Below, piece by piece: positions 12,273-19,491 of a stretch of 19,769 bases of DNA. Under the pieces are notes generated by a model, which was not told where the DNA came from, ran no database searches, and saw only the letters and a program-made list of their open reading frames with translations. This DNA is from Phocaeicola_A sp964481755. GTDB lineage: Bacteria > Bacteroidota > Bacteroidia > Bacteroidales > Bacteroidaceae. Numbering within the stretch: position 1 is the stretch's first letter; the number at the start of each line of letters is the position of its first letter. The position numbers were made by a program, and so were the translations under genes. Where the stretch lies: assembly GCA_964481755.1 (NCBI GenBank), contig CAYZVH010000041.1, forward strand, positions 1 to 19,769, written 5' to 3'.

Positions 12273-14369
12273 ATGTTCGACCTCACTACACGCGACATAA
12301 AGTTTTTGACAGGGGTCGGACCACAGAAAGCATCCATCCTCAACAAGGAACTCAACATCTTCTCCTTGAACGACCTGCTCTACTATTTCCCTTATAAATA
12401 TGTAGACAAGAGCCGCGTGTACCGCATCAGCGAGATAGACGGCAACATGCCCTACATCCAGCTGAAGGGACACTTCCTCAGCTTCGAGACCCTGGGCGAA
12501 GGTCGCCAGCGCCGCTTCGTGGGTCACTTTACCGACGGCACCGGCGTGGTGGACCTTGTGTGGTTCCAAGGCATCAAGTATGTGGAGGAACGCTACAACC
12601 TCCACACCGAATACATCGTCTTCGGCAAACCCACCGTCTTCAACCACCGCATCAATGTTGCCCATCCGGACATCGACGTGGCTTCCGAGCTGGAGCTCTC
12701 CGCACGCGGCCTGCAACCCTTCTACAACACCACCGAGCGGATGAAGCGCGCCTTCCTCAACTCCCACGCCATGGAGAAGCTGATGGCCAACCTCTTCACC
12801 CTCCTCACCGGCGAAGTGCCCGAGACGTTGCCGCCCGCCATGGTGCAGCAGTATCACTTGATGTCGCTCACCGATGCCCTGCGCAACATCCACTTTCCCA
12901 AGAACCCCGACCTGTTGCGCCGCGCGCAGTACCGCCTCAAGTTCGAGGAGCTCTTCTACGTGCAGCTCAACATCCTGCGCTACACCAAGGAACGCCAGCA
13001 GAAGTACCGCGGCGCCGTCTTCTCCCGTGTGGGCGACGTGTTTCTTACCTTTTATAATAAGAACCTGCCCTTCGAACTCACTGGTGCCCAGAAGCGAGTC
13101 ATCAAGGAGATACGTCGCGACGTGGGCAGCGGCAAGCAGATGAACCGCCTGCTGCAGGGCGATGTGGGCAGCGGCAAGACGCTGGTGGCGCTCATGAGCA
13201 TGCTCATCGCCCTCGACAACCGCTACCAGGCCTGCCTCATGGCACCCACCGAAATCCTCGCCACCCAACACTATCAGACCATCACGGCCTTCCTCCACGA
13301 CATGGATGTGCGCGTGGAGCTCCTCACCGGCTCGGTGAAGGGGAAGAAGCGCGCGCAGATACTGGAGGGCCTGCTCACCGGCGACGTGCATATATTGATA
13401 GGCACACACGCCGTCATCGAGGACACGGTCAACTTCAACTCCCTCGGCATGGTGGTCATCGACGAGCAACACCGCTTCGGCGTGGCGCAGCGTGCCAAGC
13501 TGTGGACCAAGAGCGCGTTGCCCCCACACATCCTGGTGATGACGGCCACGCCCATCCCCCGCACATTGGCCATGACGCTCTATGGCGACCTCGACGTGTC
13601 CGTCATCGACGAGCTGCCGCCGGGACGCAAGCCGGTGGTCACCATCCACCAGTTCGACAACCGCAAGCCCGCGCTCTACGAGAGTCTGCGCAAACAGATT
13701 CGTGAGGGCCGACAGGTCTACGTGGTCTATCCGCTCATCCAGGAGAGCGAGAAGATGGACATCAAGAACCTCGAGGACGGCTACGAACAGCTCTGCCAAG
13801 AGTTCCCCGAGTATAAGATAAGTAAGGTGCATGGCAAGATGAAGCCTGCCGATAAGGATGCCGAGATGCAACGCTTCGTCACGGGCGAGACGCAGATTAT
13901 GGTGGCCACCACCGTCATCGAGGTGGGGGTGAATGTGCCCAACGCCTCCGTCATGGTCATCGAGAACGCCGAGCGCTTCGGCCTCTCGCAGCTCCACCAG
14001 CTGCGCGGTAGGGTAGGGCGCGGTGCCGATCAGTCCTACTGCATCCTGGTCACCAGCTACAAGTTGGCCGAGGACACCCGCCGTCGGCTCGAGATTATGG
14101 TGCAGACCAACGATGGCTTCGAGATTGCCGAGGCGGATCTGAAGCTGCGTGGCCCTGGCGACCTGGAGGGCACCCAGCAGAGCGGCATGGCCTTCGACCT
14201 GAAGATTGCCGACATCGCCCGCGACGGACAGCTGCTCCAGTTCGTGCGCGACATCGCCCGCCGCATTGTCGATGCCGACCCCACCTTCCAGAAGTCCGAG
14301 AACCAAATCTTCTGGAACCGCCTGCGCGAGCTGCGCAAGACCAACATCAATTGGTCTTCCATCTCTTAG
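12273..14369 (+). CDS. recG: ATP-dependent DNA helicase RecG
   Basis: RecG remodels stalled replication forks and branch-migrates Holliday junctions. The 698 residues are the usual length. The N-terminal part (up to about residue 260) is the wedge/OB region (LTGVGPQKASILNKELNIFSLNDLLYYFP start, then FLSFETLGEGRQRRFVGHFTDGTG). The superfamily 2 motor follows: Walker A GDVGSGKT at 296-303, motif II DEQHRFG at 397 (a DEAH-box variant), TATPIPRTLAMT (motif III), and the second RecA lobe with ATTVIEVGVNVPNA and QLHQLRGRVGRG (motifs V and VI). GDLEGTQQSGM is the conserved C-terminal RecG/Mfd TRG-type segment. Start ATG 12273 abuts the ispD stop. A weak stem (GCGGT/ACCGC, 14378-14397) followed by TTTTATT is the only terminator-like sequence after the stop. 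Confidence 0.96.
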   Translation: MFDLTTRDIKFLTGVGPQKASILNKELNIFSLNDLLYYFPYKYVDKSRVYRISEIDGNMPYIQLKGHFLSFETLGEGRQRRFVGHFTDGTGVVDLVWFQGIKYVEERYNLHTEYIVFGKPTVFNHRINVAHPDIDVASELELSARGLQPFYNTTERMKRAFLNSHAMEKLMANLFTLLTGEVPETLPPAMVQQYHLMSLTDALRNIHFPKNPDLLRRAQYRLKFEELFYVQLNILRYTKERQQKYRGAVFSRVGDVFLTFYNKNLPFELTGAQKRVIKEIRRDVGSGKQMNRLLQGDVGSGKTLVALMSMLIALDNRYQACLMAPTEILATQHYQTITAFLHDMDVRVELLTGSVKGKKRAQILEGLLTGDVHILIGTHAVIEDTVNFNSLGMVVIDEQHRFGVAQRAKLWTKSALPPHILVMTATPIPRTLAMTLYGDLDVSVIDELPPGRKPVVTIHQFDNRKPALYESLRKQIREGRQVYVVYPLIQESEKMDIKNLEDGYEQLCQEFPEYKISKVHGKMKPADKDAEMQRFVTGETQIMVATTVIEVGVNVPNASVMVIENAERFGLSQLHQLRGRVGRGADQSYCILVTSYKLAEDTRRRLEIMVQTNDGFEIAEADLKLRGPGDLEGTQQSGMAFDLKIADIARDGQLLQFVRDIARRIVDADPTFQKSENQIFWNRLRELRKTNINWSSIS

Positions 14370-14423
14370 TCCTCTCGCGGTCCCTCTCACTAAACCGCTC
14401 TGGCCTTTTATTCCTTTAGGCTA

Positions 14424-14898
14424 AACCGAGGAAAGACCACGCCGAGTTGACTTCCCTTCCTCTCGCCGATCAAGTCGTTGGCCACGCCAGACCAAGGAAA
14501 GACCACGCCGAACCTTCCATCGTACGATAAGCCGTCGGCAGCGCTGGCCTGGGTACCATTATAAAGGTAATAAGGAACCGTAACTTTTGCCCCTTCTTGA
14601 ATTCCTTTCCTCTCGCCGATCAAGTCGTTGGCTACGCCAGACCAAGGAAAGACAACGCCGAACCTTCCATCGTACGATAAGCCGTCGGCCATGCTGACCT
14701 GGTGGCCCTATAATATAAAGGTATAAGGGACCGCAACTTCTGCTCCCTCTTGGCTTCCCTTCTTCTCGTCGGTCGAGTCGTTGGCCACGCCCAATCAAGG
14801 AAAGACCATGTTGAACCTTCCATCGTACGATAAGCCGTCAGTCGCGCTGACCTGATGGAACCCTATATATATAGAGGTAATAAGGAACCGTCTGTGGG
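14424..14898. repeat. About 150-bp tandem repeat, three copies plus a partial one
   Basis: Full copies start at 14452, 14602 and 14755 (steps of 150 and 153 bp); a partial 20-bp copy lies at 14424-14443. Each contains CTCG(C/T)CG(A/G)TC(A/G)AGTCGTTGG, AAGGAAAGAC, CCTTCCATCGTACGATAAG with the palindrome ATCGTACGAT, and an AT-rich end with GGTA(A)TAAGG(A/G)ACCG. In the first 90 bp, copies one and two differ at three sites, all synonymous in one minus-strand frame, which is open from ATG 14692 to 14408 (94 residues, two 50-residue repeats). Copy three has a stop and shifts in that frame. No known family was recognised, and coding is unproven. Confidence 0.85.
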
Positions 14899-14955
14899 GT
14901 GAATGCCCGACGTGATTAGAGTCTAGGCCAAACCAGCGAATAAACCCGCCTTACC

Positions 14956-14982
14956 GACGATAAGCATCGAGTGCTTATCGTC
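14956..14982. other. Perfect 11-bp stem with 5-nt loop
   Basis: GACGATAAGCA (14956-14966) and TGCTTATCGTC (14972-14982) are perfectly complementary around TCGAG. There is no T-tract on either side, so this is not a clear intrinsic terminator. It lies in the long gap after recG, downstream of the 150-bp repeats. Confidence 0.7.
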
Positions 14983-15045
14983 TGAAATAGAGTCCTAATA
15001 TTGTTAATATATTTCTTGAATGAGGGCTCGGGAGCAAAATATGTT

Positions 15046-15125
15046 GTGAAACATGTATTTCACTCAAACCCTTTCTACAAGGCGGATTCGGAGCGTCTCG
15101 GCCTCTCGCTGAGGCCCTCTCCGCC
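15046..15125. other. Two further dyads upstream of the peptidase promoter
   Basis: GTGAAA/TTTCAC (15046-15063, 6-nt loop) is followed by a nested structure in which GGCGGA (15081-15086) pairs with TCCGCC (15120-15125) around an inner GGCCTC/GAGGCC stem (15100-15116). Another GGCGGATT occurs at 15157-15164, just before the -7 element. No gene is seen here. Confidence 0.5.
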
Positions 15126-15144
15126 GAAAAATATCGTTAAAAGC

Positions 15145-15176
15145 TTGGCTCGTTTCGGCGGATTTGCTTACCTTTG
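15145..15176 (+). promoter_or_regulatory. Promoter of the M23/LysM peptidase gene
   Basis: TACCTTTG (15169-15176) is a perfect -7 element and TTGG (15145-15148) is a -33 candidate 21 bp upstream of it. The predicted start near 15183 leaves an unusually long leader of about 150 nt before ATG 15336. Confidence 0.7.
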
Positions 15177-15278
15177 AACGTTTTTGAAAATAGAAGGGCC
15201 GCCCCTTAGGACTTCTATCGTCCCTTGATGAAGAGTCAAATGGGGGTGTTGAAGGGCGGTCGTTTAAGTTAACAATCA

Positions 15279-15312
15279 CCTCGACAAGCGTTGCGCGATG
15301 CTTGCGCCGAGG
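15279..15312 (+). promoter_or_regulatory. Leader stem-loop just upstream of the peptidase ribosome binding site
   Basis: CCTCG (15279-15283) pairs with CGAGG (15308-15312) and CAAGC (15285-15289) with GCTTG (15300-15304), with small internal bulges. The stem ends 8 nt before AAGGAG (15321-15326), the Shine-Dalgarno sequence of the gene starting at 15336. It could tune translation; no known riboswitch class was recognised. Confidence 0.45.
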
Positions 15313-15335
15313 ACAAACCAAAGGAGAAACAACTA

Positions 15336-16214
15336 ATGATCTTAAAATACCTGAAACTGTTTTCGGTTGTTGCGCTGAACTTTGTCGCACTCAACGCAGT
15401 GGGTCAGGACTTGCTCGCCAACCAAGCCCCGATAGACAAAAAGATGAGAACTATTGATTCCGTAGCTCTCGAGCGCCAGATACAAATCGAACAGTCACTC
15501 TATCCCGCATACAGCATCTACCCCACGTGGGACAATCGTTTCGTACATTCTTACGGCAATGTAGCCGTTCCCGATACCTTCCGCATCGACCTCACAGGTT
15601 TTTGCATGCCTACCGACAGTCGCAAGATAACCTCCAAGTATGGTCCTCGCCGCCGTCGTATGCACTATGGTCTCGATGTGAAAGTCTACATCGGCGATAC
15701 CATCCGTGCCGCCTTCGACGGTAAGGTGCGTATGGTGAAGTACGAGCGCCGCGGCTATGGCAAGTATGTGGTCATCCGCCACGAGAATGGTCTTGAGACC
15801 GTCTACGGACACCTGTCGAAGCAACTCGTCGACGAGGACCAGTTCGTGCGTGCCGGCGATGTGATTGGTCTCGGTGGCAACACCGGACGCTCTACGGGCT
15901 CGCATCTCCACTTCGAGACCCGTTTCCTCGGTCAGGCCATCAACCCCGAGCTGCTGTTCGACTTCCCCAACCAGGATGTGGTGGCCGACTCTTGGCTCTA
16001 TCGTAAGCACGGCTCCTCACGCTACGTGGCGTCCAAGTCGTCCGCGGCAGCCAGCACCGGCAGTGGCGAGATTGCCTATTACAAGGTACGCTCCGGCGAC
16101 ACCCTCTCCAAGATTGCCAAGCGCCAAGGTACCACCATCGACAAGCTCTGCAAGCTCAACCGAATCAAACGCACTACCACCCTCAGAGTGGGTCAAGTGC
16201 TCCGTTGCTCGTAA
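15336..16214 (+). CDS. Secreted M23 metallopeptidase with C-terminal LysM domain
   Basis: Of 292 residues, the first 22 or so (MILKYLKLFSVVALNFVALN) form a signal peptide, cut probably near AVGQ. The M23 (LytM-type) zinc peptidase core has HYGLD with His110 and Asp114, and HLHFE with His190 and His192. These are the H-x3-D and H-x-H zinc and catalytic elements, which appear intact, so it should cleave peptidoglycan cross-links. TVYGHLSKQL and GNTGRSTGSHLHFE are typical. A LysM domain follows from about residue 248 (YYKVRSGDTLSKIAKRQG), binding glycan chains; here it is at the C terminus. ATG 15336 is chosen over the GTG at 15291 because it follows AAGGAG by 9 nt and begins the signal peptide. 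The gene is monocistronic, with its own promoter and a strong terminator. Confidence 0.93.
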   Translation: MILKYLKLFSVVALNFVALNAVGQDLLANQAPIDKKMRTIDSVALERQIQIEQSLYPAYSIYPTWDNRFVHSYGNVAVPDTFRIDLTGFCMPTDSRKITSKYGPRRRRMHYGLDVKVYIGDTIRAAFDGKVRMVKYERRGYGKYVVIRHENGLETVYGHLSKQLVDEDQFVRAGDVIGLGGNTGRSTGSHLHFETRFLGQAINPELLFDFPNQDVVADSWLYRKHGSSRYVASKSSAAASTGSGEIAYYKVRSGDTLSKIAKRQGTTIDKLCKLNRIKRTTTLRVGQVLRCS

Positions 16215-16234
16215 ATAATCACGCATTATATAGG

Positions 16235-16271
16235 AAAGAGTCGGCAAAGTTTCTTTGCCGACTCTTTTTTT
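16235..16271 (+). terminator. Rho-independent terminator after the M23 peptidase gene
   Basis: AAAGAGTCGGCAAAG (16235-16249) pairs perfectly with CTTTGCCGACTCTTT (16253-16267) around a TTT loop, and the stem runs into a 7-nt T-tract (16265-16271). It ends the peptidase transcript and insulates the next promoter, only a few bases downstream. Confidence 0.93.
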
Positions 16272-16273
16272 CG

Positions 16274-16281
16274 TACTTTTG
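16274..16281 (+). promoter_or_regulatory. -7 element for the DUF1599-folE gene cluster
   Basis: TACTTTTG is a perfect TAnnTTTG starting 3 bp after the terminator T-tract. TTTG at 16254-16257, inside the terminator stem, is a -33 candidate with a short 16-bp spacing. The leader to ATG 16301 would be about 13 nt. Confidence 0.6.
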
Positions 16282-16300
16282 CAAGCAATCTATTTCGATA

Positions 16301-16843
16301 ATGAACGATACGAACAAGCAATTTGAGAATATCATCCAGCAGTGTCGCGAGGTGTTCGCCAATAAACTGCAGGATTACGGCGCCTCGTGGCGCATCATGC
16401 GTCCCTCCTCGGTGACCGACCAGATCTACATCAAGGCCAACCGCATCCGCAGTATCGAGACCAAGGGCGTCACTATGGTGGGCGAGGGCATCCAGCCGGA
16501 GTTCATGGCCATCGTCAACTACGGCATCGTCGGTCTCATCCAACTGGAGCTGGGCTATGCCGACCGCGACGACATGACCGTGGAGCGCGCCTTGGAGTAC
16601 TACGACAAGTATGCCAAGAAAGCCCTCGAGCTGATGATTGCCAAGAACCACGACTACGACGAGGCTTGGCGCTCCATGCGCATCAGCTCCTACACCGACT
16701 TGATACTGACGAAGATTTACCGGACCAAGCAGATCGAGAGCCATCAGGGCAAGACGCTCGTGTCCGAGGGAATCGACGCCAACTATATGGATATGATCAA
16801 CTATTCCGTCTTCGGACTCATAAAGCTGGAGTTTGGTGAGTAA
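16301..16843 (+). CDS. DUF1599 domain-containing protein
   Basis: A 180-residue soluble protein made of two tandem copies of the DUF1599 repeat. Copy one spans about residues 10-85 (LQDYGASWRIMRPSSVTDQI, then EFMAIVNYGIVGLIQLELG). Copy two spans about 105-180 (KNHDYDEAWRSMRISSYTDL, then NYMDMINYSVFGLIKLEFG). The two share the DY-x2-(S/A)WR-x-MR pattern, the I-(K/T)-x-(N/Y)R-x-(R/K)-x-IE stretch and G-x-TLVSEGI-like turns. The function of the family is not known to me; it is widespread in Bacteroidota next to tpiA and the DoxX-like gene. ATG 16301 is chosen because upstream in-frame codons pass through the terminator. The 3' end overlaps the next gene by 8 bp, implying translational coupling. 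Confidence 0.9.
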   Translation: MNDTNKQFENIIQQCREVFANKLQDYGASWRIMRPSSVTDQIYIKANRIRSIETKGVTMVGEGIQPEFMAIVNYGIVGLIQLELGYADRDDMTVERALEYYDKYAKKALELMIAKNHDYDEAWRSMRISSYTDLILTKIYRTKQIESHQGKTLVSEGIDANYMDMINYSVFGLIKLEFGE

Positions 16844-18113
16844 CACGCGACATAGGGTACTGAAGGTGTGGACCAACCTCTGCAAGGTGGGCCTCTCACT
16901 CATCTTCATCTTCTCGGGTTTCATCAAGGCCAACGACCCTTGGGGAACGTTCTACAAGGTGGAGGAGTACTTCCGTGTGTTCGGCCTGGCCGACAGCCTC
17001 CCTAGCTTCGTGCCGCTCTTCTGCGCCGTGCTGCTGGGCGTGTTCGAGTTCTCGGTGGGTGTCTACCTGCTCCTCGGCATCCGCCGCAAGTTCACGGCCA
17101 TCGTGCTGCTCGCCTTCCTGGCGGTGATGACACCCCTCACACTCTACTTGGCCATCGCTAACCCCATCGAGGAGTGCGGCTGCTTCGGCGATGTCATTCA
17201 CCTCACCAACTGGGAGACCTTCGGCAAGAACATCATCTTCCTCGTCGCTGCTGTCAGCCTCTTCCGCTGGTCCGATCTCCAGTTGCAGATTGTCAGCCCC
17301 AAGAGCCAGTGGCTCGCCTCCATCTACACCGTACTCTTCATCTTCGCCGTCACGGGCTACAGCTACGCCTACCTGCCCGTGTTCGACTTCAGTCCCTATC
17401 ACATCGGGGCCAGCATTCAGGAGGGTATGCGTGTGCCCGAGGGCGAGAAAGCTCCCGTCCTCGATGTGGTCTACGTGATGCAGCGGGATGGTGAGCGCCG
17501 CGAGTTCACCGTCGACAACTACCCCGACAGCACCTGGACGCTGGTGGAGGCCAAGACCGTGGTGAAGGAGCCCGGCTACAATCCGCCCATCCTCGACCTC
17601 CCCCTCACGCTCACCAGCACGGGCGAGCGCATCACCGAGCAGGTGCTCGAGGACGATGGCTACACCTTCCTCCTCGTCTCCCCCTGGCTCAGCAAGGCCG
17701 ACGAGGGCTACATCGATTTGATCAACGAAATCTACGACTATAGTGTGGAGTACGGCTACCCCTTCTACTGTGCCACGGCCTCTTCCGACGACGAGGTGCG
17801 TCAGTGGTGCGAGCACACCGGTGCCGAATACCCCTTCTGCGAGTCGGACGAGTCCACCCTGAAGACCATGGTGCGGTCCAACCCCGGCTTGCTGTTGCTG
17901 CGCCACGGCACCGTGGTCAACAAGTGGAGCTGCGCCTCCCTGCCCGACGAGTATGAGCTCCGCGGCCCCTTGGACCAGCTGCCCTTGGCGCACATCACCC
18001 CGTCCAGCGTCACCCGCAAGGTGCTCATCGTGTTGGCGTGGTTCCTCCTCCCGTTCGCCTTGCTCGTCTTGGTGGACAGGCTATTGGTTATGCGAATGAA
18101 TAAACAGAGATAG
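16836..18113 (+). CDS. DoxX/MauE-like membrane protein (BT_3928 family)
   Basis: About 425 residues, using GTG 16836 (TTG 16833 directly before is an alternative). The N-terminal 150 residues resemble DoxX/MauE with four membrane segments: VGLSLIFIFSGFIKANDPWGTF, FVPLFCAVLLGVFEFSVGVYLLLG, FTAIVLLAFLAVMTPLTLYLA and one after the cysteine motif ECGCFGD. A fifth segment (about residues 150-175) precedes a large soluble part. Within it FLLVSPWLSKADEGYIDLINEI and LLLLRHGTVVNKW look like a thioredoxin-like fold without a CxxC pair. A final helix near the C terminus (VLIVLAWFLLPFALLVLVDRLLV) ends the protein. MauE/DoxX relatives act in redox or disulfide processes at the membrane; a role here is inference. 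It overlaps the DUF1599 gene and precedes tpiA by 26 bp. Confidence 0.85.
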   Translation: MSNTRHRVLKVWTNLCKVGLSLIFIFSGFIKANDPWGTFYKVEEYFRVFGLADSLPSFVPLFCAVLLGVFEFSVGVYLLLGIRRKFTAIVLLAFLAVMTPLTLYLAIANPIEECGCFGDVIHLTNWETFGKNIIFLVAAVSLFRWSDLQLQIVSPKSQWLASIYTVLFIFAVTGYSYAYLPVFDFSPYHIGASIQEGMRVPEGEKAPVLDVVYVMQRDGERREFTVDNYPDSTWTLVEAKTVVKEPGYNPPILDLPLTLTSTGERITEQVLEDDGYTFLLVSPWLSKADEGYIDLINEIYDYSVEYGYPFYCATASSDDEVRQWCEHTGAEYPFCESDESTLKTMVRSNPGLLLLRHGTVVNKWSCASLPDEYELRGPLDQLPLAHITPSSVTRKVLIVLAWFLLPFALLVLVDRLLVMRMNKQR

Positions 18114-18139
18114 TATTTAATTTTTAAAGGTTTACAAAA

Positions 18140-18898
18140 ATGAGAAAGAACATTGTTGCCGGAAACTGGAAGATGAACAAGAATCTTCAGGAAGGCATTG
18201 CTTTGGCAAAAGAACTGAATGAGATGTTGCAGGCTGACAAACCCAACTGCGATGTCATTATCTGCACACCGTTTATCCACTTGGCTTCTGTCACTCCGTT
18301 GGTGGACGCTAAGCTGATTGGCGTAGGTGCCGAGAACTGCGCCGACAAGGTGTCGGGTGCTTACACTGGCGAGGTTTCTGCCGAGATGGTGAAGTCTACA
18401 GGTGCACAGTATGTCATCCTGGGTCACTCTGAGCGTCGTGCTTACTATCACGAGACTCCCGAGATTCTGAAAGAGAAAGTGCAGCTGGCGCTGGCCAACG
18501 GTCTGACTCCTATCTTCTGCATCGGCGAGGTGCTCGCTGAGCGCGAGGCTGGCAAGCAGAACGAGGTTGTTTACGCTCAGCTCGACGGTTCACTCTACGA
18601 CCTCTCTGCCGAGGACTTCTCCAAGATCATCCTGGCTTACGAGCCCGTGTGGGCCATCGGTACCGGCAAGACCGCTACTGCTGAGCAGGCTCAGGAGATT
18701 CATGCCTACATCCGCTCTACCATCGCCGACAAGTATGGTAAGGAAGTGGCTGACAACACCTCCATCCTCTATGGTGGTAGCTGCAAACCGTCCAATGCCA
18801 AGGAGCTCTTCGCCAATCCCGATGTGGATGGCGGTCTGATTGGTGGCGCCGCACTGAAGGCTGCTGACTTCAAGGGCATCATCGACGCGTTCAAATAA
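18140..18898 (+). CDS. tpiA: Triose-phosphate isomerase
   Basis: Interconverts dihydroxyacetone phosphate and glyceraldehyde 3-phosphate in glycolysis and gluconeogenesis. The 252 residues contain all catalytic positions: Asn9 and Lys11 in GNWKMN, His96 in ILGHSERR and Glu168 in AYEPVWAIGTG (loop 6). The phosphate-binding YGGS and GLIGGAAL segments lie near the C terminus. AAAGG precedes ATG 18140 by 9 nt. Codon choice shifts here toward T-ending Ala, Val and Ser codons compared with the C-rich neighbours, a pattern typical of highly expressed genes and not by itself of transfer. It probably belongs to the transcript starting at 16274, and 3' hairpins in the following gap may set its level separately. 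Confidence 0.97.
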   Translation: MRKNIVAGNWKMNKNLQEGIALAKELNEMLQADKPNCDVIICTPFIHLASVTPLVDAKLIGVGAENCADKVSGAYTGEVSAEMVKSTGAQYVILGHSERRAYYHETPEILKEKVQLALANGLTPIFCIGEVLAEREAGKQNEVVYAQLDGSLYDLSAEDFSKIILAYEPVWAIGTGKTATAEQAQEIHAYIRSTIADKYGKEVADNTSILYGGSCKPSNAKELFANPDVDGGLIGGAALKAADFKGIIDAFK

Positions 18899-18904
18899 GT
18901 CTGT

Positions 18905-18962
18905 CGCCCCCTAGGGCGCAGCAAGATACATGTGGACTGCAGACCCCACACCCGGGGTTTGC
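18905..18962 (+). other. Two stem-loops between tpiA and the SPOR gene
   Basis: CGCCC/GGGCG (18905-18918, loop CCTA) is followed by a 9-bp stem of GCAGACCCC (18939-18947) with GGGGTTTGC (18954-18962), including one G-T pair and a 6-nt loop. No T-tract follows, so partial attenuation or stabilisation of the tpiA 3' end is more likely than full termination. The remaining 60 bp before ATG 19021 hold no clear promoter. Confidence 0.5.
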
Positions 18963-19020
18963 GGCCCATTCATCTTTCCGATGACACCGCAGGGTATCAA
19001 TCAATAAACAGTAAACGATC

Positions 19021-19488
19021 ATGAAACGAATAGGAACTACCGTATGTCTGTTGTTGGCGAGCGTGTGCGTCGCTTTCGCCCAGCAATCTATTGTGGACCA
19101 CCTCACGTCGCACCGTCCGGGCGAGGGCACGGTCACCTTGGTGCAGGACGCTGTCCTCTCCGCCTTATTGGACCACACCGCCACCACCTCCGTCGCTACC
19201 GAGTCCGACAGTCAGAACACCGTCAAGGCCAGTGGCTTCCGGGTGCAGGTCTTTGCCGGCAACAACTCGCGCACGTCGCGTGGTGAGGCCCATGCCATGG
19301 CCGAGAAGGTGAAGGAGCTCTTCCCCGAGTTCTCCGTCTACACCCACTTCGTCAATCCCCGCTGGCTCTGCCGGGTGGGCGATTTCCGCAGCATCGAGGA
19401 GGCGGATGCCGCCATGCGTAAGCTGAAGGCTACAGGCTCGTTCCATGAGGTATCTATCGTTCGTGAAACGGTCAACATACACTACTAA
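19021..19488 (+). CDS. SPOR domain-containing secreted protein
   Basis: Of 155 residues, the first 20 (MKRIGTTVCLLLASVCVAFA) are a signal peptide with probable cleavage before QQSIVDHL. A linker of about 45 residues is followed by a SPOR domain from about residue 70: GFRVQVFAGNNSRTSRGEAH opens it, and WLCRVGDFRSIEEADAAMRKLK with SIVRETVNI ends it. SPOR domains bind peptidoglycan stripped of stem peptides at division sites, so this is probably a small periplasmic or outer-membrane-side cell-envelope protein. No lipobox cysteine is present. It follows tpiA after 122 bp with hairpins and precedes folE by 3 bp, in an order I recall from Bacteroidales genomes. Any functional link to pterin synthesis is not evident. 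Confidence 0.9.
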   Translation: MKRIGTTVCLLLASVCVAFAQQSIVDHLTSHRPGEGTVTLVQDAVLSALLDHTATTSVATESDSQNTVKASGFRVQVFAGNNSRTSRGEAHAMAEKVKELFPEFSVYTHFVNPRWLCRVGDFRSIEEADAAMRKLKATGSFHEVSIVRETVNIHY

Positions 19489-19491
19489 GCT

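Noticed and set aside
12198..14390. A 730-codon open frame antisense to recG
   Set aside because: It mirrors recG over its whole length, has low-complexity His/Val/Leu-rich composition caused by GC-rich codon bias, and shows no family motif; recG is unmistakable.
14378..14416. Terminator after recG
   Set aside because: Only a 5-bp stem with a 12-nt loop and an interrupted T stretch 7 nt later; too weak to list.
15064..15390. A 108-codon minus-strand frame upstream of the peptidase
   Set aside because: It covers the peptidase promoter, leader and first codons, has no family resemblance and no ribosome binding site.
16896..17993. A 365-codon antisense frame within the DoxX-like gene
   Set aside because: Composition is a shadow of the real gene (Gly, Val, Glu, Leu rich, no domain), and the sense strand has clear membrane segments and operon context.
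18140..18898. Codon usage shift in tpiA as evidence of horizontal transfer
   Set aside because: The bias toward a few T-ending codons is what highly expressed glycolytic genes show, and the gene is in what I recall as its usual Bacteroidales neighbourhood.
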